Source of the DNA: a virus
Virus record (IMG/VR): IMGVR_UViG_3300032006_001406
Coordinates: 1 to 31,173 of that record
DNA: 31,173 nucleotides
Reading direction: 5' to 3' (one strand)
Of this stretch, positions 25,790-31,173 are shown in pieces. A program made the position numbers and the translations under genes. Positions within the stretch are counted from its first letter, which is position 1. Every line of letters starts with the position of its first letter. The notes below the pieces were generated by a model. The model made no database searches. It saw only the letters and a list, made by a program, of their open reading frames with translations, and was not told the origin of the DNA.

Positions 25790-27112
25790 TTAGCTAGGCA
25801 CTGGGCTGAAGTCGCTAGCAGTCACGTTAGCAAGGCTAATGCCTGTCAACGCAGCGTGCCTGTTACGGCGATCGCTGAATGACTGCTTGTAACTTTTGAC
25901 GTACCACTCCTTACCGTCGAAGTCGCTCAGGCGGCTGAACTGGCTGCCGTCTTCAGCGAAGTAATCGGCTTCACCGTCGAGATCGACTGTGAAGAGGTCT
26001 TCAACTGATAGGGTGTAGAGTACATCGTGGATCTGCCAATCGTCTTCAATGAAGTCCATATTGGCGATCCTGACGGCCTCGTAGCCGCCCTCGAACGTGC
26101 GACCGAGTGCAGTCTGCTGCTGGAATCCGACGAGCGTTCTGGCGAGCTCAGCGATCACACTACCCTGGGCGCAGCAAACGTGTGTGCTCGGCCCTACGGG
26201 TGAGGTGGATTTCGCTCTAAGCTGCCTGAAGTGCTCGGTCACTTCGATGTGATCGAAGCTTGCACTTGCCTTACGATAAGGCTTCCAGCGCGGATAGGTC
26301 GATTGTGAAATGTTAAACACCGTCGTCGCATCTTCGTCAGGGTCCACGATATTAAGCAAGCCGTTAGGCGCATTCGTGTATTCTGAAGCGAAGTAGTCTG
26401 TCGAGATGTTCGGGGTTGTGGCGTTAACGATCAGATCGTTAGCCGCCAGTTGGTTGCCTGGCTCCCATGTGCCAGCAGTCGTGACAGTTACCGTATTCGT
26501 GCTATGTGTGATAGCACTGATGGTCCCTGCGCCTGCTAACGCATTCGAGCTGCCGACATCAACCCAGTTGATGATCATGCCTACCTCCATGTGGAGGAGA
26601 GGCGGTGTGTCAGCGTGACCGTATCCGTCTTTCACAACGAACACAGTTGAGCTCGTGCGAGACGATACCTTACACAGCGTACCGTTCGACGTGCCAATAG
26701 CGTGACGGATCTGAGAACGCCCGAATGCATCCCACATCTGGTCGAACATACGACCGAGTAGGTCACCGAACGCGCCTGGACCGCGCACTGCACGCTTTTC
26801 GATAAAGTTATCGATTGCTCTACGAACGTAGAGCCTAGCTGGTGTGGTTTCCCCTTCCACCGCATCAACATACTGGTGGTCAGGAAGATTACCGTCCGAA
26901 CCCATCGCCCCACCCGCATACGTCAGATCGGCTGAGAAGACTAGCTTCTCACCATCGATGCGGTAGTCACCTGCTCCAGCCTCTTGAAAGAGCTGGCTGG
27001 TAGGTGACCAGGAGGACACGTTCGGCTTGACCTCACCAGCATAGATCTCGTGTACCAGCCCCGTGAGGTCGGTAATCGCCTCAAGGCCGGAGACTTGTGA
27101 TCCTAATGCCAT
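25790..27112 (-). CDS. Major capsid protein, HK97-fold, 440 aa
   Basis: ATG at 27110-27112 has GAGGT about 9 nt upstream. The protein follows portal and scaffold-like genes, the standard place for the major capsid protein, and its length is usual. Features seen: a short N-terminal region without a clear protease delta domain; a Gly/Asp-rich early loop (ADLTYAGGAMGSDGNLPDH); a helix with 'NFIEKRAVRGPGAFGDLLG' leading to the spine-like 'MFDQMWDAFGRSQIRHAIG'; a large beta insertion (about 145-245) with Thr/Val repeats; and a C-terminal P-domain-like part containing 'WQIHDVLYTLSVEDLFTVD' and 'KEWYVKSYKQSF'. A separate scaffold gene upstream agrees with the lack of an N-terminal scaffold domain. 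The fold is inferred from pattern and context. Confidence 0.88.
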   Translation of the reverse strand: MALGSQVSGLEAITDLTGLVHEIYAGEVKPNVSSWSPTSQLFQEAGAGDYRIDGEKLVFSADLTYAGGAMGSDGNLPDHQYVDAVEGETTPARLYVRRAIDNFIEKRAVRGPGAFGDLLGRMFDQMWDAFGRSQIRHAIGTSNGTLCKVSSRTSSTVFVVKDGYGHADTPPLLHMEVGMIINWVDVGSSNALAGAGTISAITHSTNTVTVTTAGTWEPGNQLAANDLIVNATTPNISTDYFASEYTNAPNGLLNIVDPDEDATTVFNISQSTYPRWKPYRKASASFDHIEVTEHFRQLRAKSTSPVGPSTHVCCAQGSVIAELARTLVGFQQQTALGRTFEGGYEAVRIANMDFIEDDWQIHDVLYTLSVEDLFTVDLDGEADYFAEDGSQFSRLSDFDGKEWYVKSYKQSFSDRRNRHAALTGISLANVTASDFSPVPS

Positions 27113-27129
27113 AGGTCAAAACCTCATGT

Positions 27130-28407
27130 TTACGCCCGCTGACCCCACGTTCTAACGCGGGAGCGACGGGCTCGTTTTTGTTGACTAGGGCTCATAGCCC
27201 TGAGCTCGTTGTTCTCGGTCGGTGTGCCATGATCGCGCACTCCTGCCGCCAACGTACTCGGGACAGACCCTGGTCTTGTCGCGTGACGAGTGGCAGCCTG
27301 TTCGAGGTTATTCACCTCTTGCTGCCGCGCTTCTTCTTTGACCTTTGCCTCTGCCGCTGCGAGCTCTTGCTTCCTCTGCTCGGCAGCAGTAACAGCCTGC
27401 TGGGCCTGCACATCTGGGCTTTGGGCATACGCAGCATTTGCATAAGTATACCAACCACTTGGTGTAGGCTCCTCACCTCTGGCTGAGCACATCGAACCAT
27501 ATCCAGACAGAGCCTGCCTGACCTCTGTTTCATTCCAAAGCGGATACTGCGGAGGCACGTCCGTGTTCGGATTACCCCGCATAGCGTCGTTGATAGCGTC
27601 GTTGGCGAACTTGTTGGCCCGCTGGACAGCTACCTCGTTCATGTACTGATTACGCGCTTCTGCTTTGGCCTGTTCCAGGCCCTCGGCTCCTTGTGTCGTC
27701 AAGATACCGTTGCGATAAGTATCGGCATCGGCCTGTCCATAGGTCTGCAACAGGTCTCGGTATGTCTGCTCCTGTTCGGAAGTCAGAATACCACCTGAAC
27801 TCGCTTGTTGCCTCCAGTACTCTGCATCAGCGCGGGTCTCTATGAGTTGGGCGCTGACTTCGTTGAGTTGTTGAGAAGCTTGGTCGAGGTCGGACCTACG
27901 GACATGGCTGTTCAGCAGAGCTCTGAGATCTCGTTCATCTTCAGAAGCTACCGTGAACGCCTCGCGCCCCCTCTGTCGCAGGGGATGGTTGTCTGCGACG
28001 GGGACTGTCACGGACGTAACGTCAGGGGTAGTGGCCTGCGTGTCCGTGGCCCCGTCCATTGCCACTTCAGAAGATGAAGTAGCTACGGTATCGGGGACTT
28101 GATCACCGGAAGTCGAGCTTTCGGGCGACTTCTCGGCTTGTTCTTCTTTCATAAACTGACCGCCCTGCGGCGTACCTTTCGGTTGGCGCAAGCGGTCAGC
28201 GGCATTTGTTTGTGTTTCCTGCTCTGCAAGAGCTGCCTCTATCTTGGCACCTAAACGCTCTTTGGCACCCTGCTTGATGTCGGAGACAGTTTGCTGTGTC
28301 CTATCGACTGCTGGCGGTGCTTCTGGAGTCGATGGTGCCTCGACTACAGGAGCTTCTGCTGGTGCTTCTGCGACTTCCGAGGCCGTTACGGCGGCGGTGT
28401 CAGACAT
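27130..28407 (-). CDS. Putative capsid scaffolding protein, 425 aa
   Basis: GAAGAGGT lies 3 nt before the ATG. The first 130 residues are low-complexity and acidic, rich in Ala, Glu, Pro, Thr and Ser. A helical, charged middle follows, with 'DLDQASQQLNEVSAQLIETR' and many Gln/Ala. Then comes a second coiled coil (QQAVTAAEQRKQELAAAEAK), and a strongly basic end (QQKRARRSRVRTW). An acidic disordered N-terminus, a central coiled coil and a basic C-terminal tail that binds the capsid protein are the hallmarks of scaffolds in short-tailed phages. The position between portal and capsid genes fits. No protease motif (Ser/His) is visible, so a scaffold-protease fusion is unlikely. Confidence 0.82.
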   Translation of the reverse strand: MSDTAAVTASEVAEAPAEAPVVEAPSTPEAPPAVDRTQQTVSDIKQGAKERLGAKIEAALAEQETQTNAADRLRQPKGTPQGGQFMKEEQAEKSPESSTSGDQVPDTVATSSSEVAMDGATDTQATTPDVTSVTVPVADNHPLRQRGREAFTVASEDERDLRALLNSHVRRSDLDQASQQLNEVSAQLIETRADAEYWRQQASSGGILTSEQEQTYRDLLQTYGQADADTYRNGILTTQGAEGLEQAKAEARNQYMNEVAVQRANKFANDAINDAMRGNPNTDVPPQYPLWNETEVRQALSGYGSMCSARGEEPTPSGWYTYANAAYAQSPDVQAQQAVTAAEQRKQELAAAEAKVKEEARQQEVNNLEQAATRHATRPGSVPSTLAAGVRDHGTPTENNELRAMSPSQQKRARRSRVRTWGQRA

Positions 28408-28421
28408 AGTACCTCTTCATG

Positions 28422-30695
28422 TTATGCAGCACCCTGCGCTGCTTGAGTCAGTTTTGCTATCTCGGTAGTGGATGTATTCATAGCCTCGGACGTGGGCGAG
28501 CCAGCTTCTGCGCTCGCAAGACCTGGTGATCCACCAGGAGATGTCGATGCCGCTAGCTGTCCAGGAGAGGGAGCCTCTACCTGGGCCGCCCTGGATATCT
28601 GTTGTCCACTCAGCCACTTAAAGAACTGATCCTGCCTGAGCATGGCTACCCTTCTCACGATCGAGTCTTCGCTCTCGTCTTGCGTCATCGTAGATAACGC
28701 TTCGAGGTGAGCTGTGGTGTCGTCGTCCATCATAATAGGGTACTGCCCGTCAACGATAGGCCATAGATACTGTGCTGCCTGCTCGACCACGGGATTCTGC
28801 ATACCAGTGACTTGCTGGGGATCCAGGCCGTACTCCTCCCTGAAGGACTTGACCACCTCCCTTATGCCCTGGTTGACGACCTTAGCACGACGCTCACGCA
28901 TCTCTTGTGGATCGAGCTCGTCAGGCCAAAGGCTTCTGTCTGGGTATTGCTTCTTGAATTGCCTGGTAGATATCGCTCGTTCGCCTGTAGTTTCGTCCAC
29001 CATGCCCCACAGGTTCATTAGCGTCTGGGCCTTGTTCTCCGTCGTGGCACCGAACCCAGACGTGAGCCTGTACATCGGCAGCATCTGGGAGAGCTGGCTC
29101 CTGTCGATGTAGGGCTGGATGAGGTGAGCGATCTCGTCTCCTGCTATATCCACAAGCCACGGCACGTCGCCGTATTCCTTCATTAGATTCCAGCAGATAC
29201 CCATGAACTGCTCGGCACTCTCCCTGAATCTCTGGTTGGTAGGCCCGTGTACGGTGTCATCTGCCCGTGCCAGGGCCACCACCTTGGCAGCAGCGTCACC
29301 GGACTTGCTTTCTCCACGGCTCGCAGCCTGCCAGCCTCCTTTACGGAACATCCCAGCCTCGATGCGCTGGATCTTGTTCTCAAGCAGCGGTATGTGACGG
29401 TAGGGGAGCTCCAGGTACTGAGGCACGAAGCCCGCGCCTGGATCGATCTCTATCTCACCGTCGTCTATGTAGGCCGCACTGTCGTCTGCGATCACGCCAG
29501 CAGTAACCAGTGGAGCCCTGACCGAACGTCGCACAAACTCGTTGACCAACGTCTCTAGCTGGTTGAGCTGGACCTGGTCCTCGTCTAGGTCGGCCACATA
29601 CGGCTTACCATGCACGTCATCGAAGCGATTCGCGCTGTAGACCTGTACACAGCTAAATGTGCCACCAGGTAGAGGTCCGTCGTGTAGCAGCACGGCGTTA
29701 CCGAAGCCACCACTCGTGCCACCACCAGTTGCGTCTGCTCTGTCCGTACTCGCTGATCCGTTTAGGGCGATCATCGTGAGTCGTCCGTAGGGATGATTTA
29801 CATCTGCCCCAGGTGCGATCTCGCGATAGATCAAGGCTATGAGCTCTTCACCGTCTTGGCCGCTCATTAGTGCCGAGGTGCCGTGAATCGAGTTGCCAGC
29901 CATCAACCACTTCCTGACCGTGCGCTGGAACCTGCTAGACGAGTTGAGCTTCGTGCTGCCTTCGATGCCTGGTATCTCGGGGAACGCCTGCCGCACTCCC
30001 TCTGCGCTGACTACACGCCCGTAGGTCATTCTCTCGACGTTGCCACGAGTTGCGCCAGTCGAGTACACCGTGTCGAACGGGTCTCCTACCCAGCAGTCTA
30101 TCGATCCACGTTGTGGTCCCTGCATACCTTCTGCGTGTACAGGCTGGTAAGCGTCAAAATGTGGATCGTCACGCCACTGAGCGTGGACCGGACAGTGACC
30201 GTAGGCCGCTGCCATGTACATGGCTTCAGCGAACAAGCTGTTCAGGTTCTGCTCACTGGCTATGTAGTTGGCGAATGCCTGGTCGATAGCTCCCGACTCT
30301 CTCGAATGGCGATCTGGCCTGGTCTCCACCACAAACCTGAACGGCATCGTAGTGTGGTAGGCCACCATGTTGTCTACCATCGGACGCAGCAAGTTGTTCT
30401 GAGCTCGTGGTACGCCACTGAGGTTGTGCGGGATCTGGATGCGCTCACCGTTGTACAGGTCAGCCCACTGGTTATCACCCTCGCCATCGATGTGGATGAG
30501 GTACTTCTCGGCTGTTAGATCATGGAATCGCTTGCTGTCTAGACCCTTGCGGTGGAACTCGGCTACTTCCCTGGCGATCGCGCTCGGATCGCCCATACCC
30601 ATCGCATCCATTTGGTTGTCAGGCTGAGCTGACACCGCATCATCGCCACCGTAGTGACCAGAGGACGTGACTGTGGTATTAAGGGGAGTTGCCAT
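28422..30695 (-). CDS. Portal protein, 757 aa
   Basis: The protein lies at the head of the capsid cluster. Residues 95-125 contain GVPRAQNNLLRPMVDNMVAY and 'MPFRFVVETRPDRHSRESG', a pattern typical of portal proteins (a clip/wing start with a conserved Asn-Pro-Asp helix). A helix with 'AIDQAFANYIASEQNLNSLF', a beta-rich wing and 'YVADLDEDQVQLNQLETLVNEFV' follow. A long helical stem region with 'RFRESAEQFMGICWNLMKEYG' comes next, then a crown-like C-terminal helical part and a Ser/Pro/Ala/Thr-rich tail from about 705. The length fits large podovirus-type portals. The ring of portal subunits is the DNA entry and exit channel. The start has no clear ribosome site; the gap upstream is 27 nt. Confidence 0.88.
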   Translation of the reverse strand: MATPLNTTVTSSGHYGGDDAVSAQPDNQMDAMGMGDPSAIAREVAEFHRKGLDSKRFHDLTAEKYLIHIDGEGDNQWADLYNGERIQIPHNLSGVPRAQNNLLRPMVDNMVAYHTTMPFRFVVETRPDRHSRESGAIDQAFANYIASEQNLNSLFAEAMYMAAAYGHCPVHAQWRDDPHFDAYQPVHAEGMQGPQRGSIDCWVGDPFDTVYSTGATRGNVERMTYGRVVSAEGVRQAFPEIPGIEGSTKLNSSSRFQRTVRKWLMAGNSIHGTSALMSGQDGEELIALIYREIAPGADVNHPYGRLTMIALNGSASTDRADATGGGTSGGFGNAVLLHDGPLPGGTFSCVQVYSANRFDDVHGKPYVADLDEDQVQLNQLETLVNEFVRRSVRAPLVTAGVIADDSAAYIDDGEIEIDPGAGFVPQYLELPYRHIPLLENKIQRIEAGMFRKGGWQAASRGESKSGDAAAKVVALARADDTVHGPTNQRFRESAEQFMGICWNLMKEYGDVPWLVDIAGDEIAHLIQPYIDRSQLSQMLPMYRLTSGFGATTENKAQTLMNLWGMVDETTGERAISTRQFKKQYPDRSLWPDELDPQEMRERRAKVVNQGIREVVKSFREEYGLDPQQVTGMQNPVVEQAAQYLWPIVDGQYPIMMDDDTTAHLEALSTMTQDESEDSIVRRVAMLRQDQFFKWLSGQQISRAAQVEAPSPGQLAASTSPGGSPGLASAEAGSPTSEAMNTSTTEIAKLTQAAQGAA

Positions 30696-30722
30696 TAGTC
30701 GAAGATATAAGTCAACAGTGCG

Positions 30723-31076
30723 TCAGCCAATGCCAACGCTCGATTCGAGTTCAGCTTGAATCTCACTCCAAGCCCTGCCCTCTCTATGGTGAGCTATTCT
30801 GGCGCTATTGCGTAGGTTTTGGCGAACGTGTTCGGATTCGTACTTGTCTATGACGTAAGTCAAGGACGATGGTATGGGTTGCTGTGGCTCCCTCGGTTGG
30901 GGCGGTAACTCGGTCATACCGCTCTTTCTCCGTTGCACTCGGCGTGCATGATCGAGCCACTCGTCGTTCTGTAGCCTGAGACGATCGCGCTCTTCGATGA
31001 CCAGGTCATATGCGGTGCGGCTGACCCAGGGCCACCTTATGCCTCGCTTCGTTTTGCGACTGTCGTGTATAATCAC
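30723..31076 (-). CDS. Small unknown protein before the portal gene, 117 aa
   Basis: The start is GTG at 31074-31076, overlapping the preceding stop as GTGA. No clear ribosome site exists, so coupled translation is likely. The N-terminus is basic (HDSRKTKRGIRWPWVSR), with a helical, charged middle (YDLVIEERDRLRLQND), a Pro/Gln linker and a C-terminal helix (YESEHVRQNLRNSARIAHH). It is soluble and has no motif I recognise. It lies between a coiled-coil protein and the portal, where phages often encode small terminase or packaging-related proteins, but nothing in the sequence supports that assignment. Confidence 0.7.
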   Translation of the reverse strand: MIIHDSRKTKRGIRWPWVSRTAYDLVIEERDRLRLQNDEWLDHARRVQRRKSGMTELPPQPREPQQPIPSSLTYVIDKYESEHVRQNLRNSARIAHHREGRAWSEIQAELESSVGIG

Positions 31077-31171
31077 TTTGCGAGCTCGGCCTTGAGTACC
31101 GCCATCTCGACTTCCAGGTCTCTGATGCGGCCTTCCAGATCGTCGATGCGTTGTGTGAGCAACCCCGAAAC
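31073..31171 (-). CDS. C-terminal end of a coiled-coil protein (5' part outside the window)
   Basis: The frame is open from the right edge to TGA at 31073-31075. The visible 32 residues contain QRIDDLEGRIRDLEVEMAVL followed by KAELAK, a clear heptad pattern of Ile/Leu/Met. The stop overlaps the next start (GTGA), the coupling used elsewhere in the window. What the full protein is cannot be seen. Confidence 0.7.
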   Translation of the reverse strand, partial: VSGLLTQRIDDLEGRIRDLEVEMAVLKAELAK

Positions 31172-31173
31172 TC

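Noticed and set aside
1-31173. tRNA genes or host genes
   Set aside because: Coding is nearly continuous on the minus strand and I saw no cloverleaf-type sequence or metabolic gene.

Overview
The window is a continuous block of tailed-phage (Caudoviricetes) structural genes. Every gene I can support is on the minus strand, packed head to tail with 1-11 nt overlaps or gaps of at most about 100 nt, so the genes read from right to left. There are no tRNAs, rRNAs, host genes, insertion sequences or CRISPR arrays, and no plus-strand gene I believe. I do not see the terminase, replication or lysis genes; they presumably lie outside. The set of genes (large portal, scaffold, HK97-type capsid, adaptor, beta-propeller tail protein, repeat-built fibre, then several Gly/Ala-rich or helical internal-type proteins, with no recognisable tail tube, sheath or baseplate) best fits a short-tailed, podovirus-like phage. 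The host cannot be told from this sequence. An environmental, possibly aquatic, uncultured phage is a guess from the style of the fibre repeats.

Right third (31171 to about 22626), head module: the end of a coiled-coil protein, a small unknown protein, portal, scaffold-like protein, major capsid protein, a parallel beta-helix protein, two unknown proteins, a head-tail adaptor candidate and a small beta-rich virion protein. The only real intergenic spacer (25685-25789) follows the capsid gene and carries a strong hairpin.

Middle (22621 to 15507), tail module: a 1527-residue fibre-like protein with tandem repeats and a conserved C-terminal domain, a small protein, a 552-residue beta-propeller tail (nozzle/hub-like) protein and a small beta-rich protein.

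Left half (15507 to 1), putative ejection module: an 809-residue helical-repeat protein, a 283-residue Gly/Ala-rich protein, a 479-residue protein with an SGAAIS motif, a 728-residue conserved phage internal-protein type, and finally a giant open frame of at least 2858 codons that runs off the left edge. The giant protein carries sequence blocks typical of phage and plasmid 'polyvalent' proteins (the group that includes DarB-like antirestriction proteins), an embedded Cys-His-Asp papain-like domain, coiled coils and two Gly/Ala hydrophobic segments. My reading is that this cassette makes proteins packaged in the head and delivered with the DNA, and that the giant protein is a multi-domain effector that could act on host defences at entry.

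The most unusual signals are the giant protein and its papain-like domain, a perfect 29-bp inverted repeat inside its gene (4282-4310 and 5013-5041), strong over-representation of the palindrome GAGCTC (about 54 by hand count), and fibre repeats that keep their protein sequence while their codons diverge.
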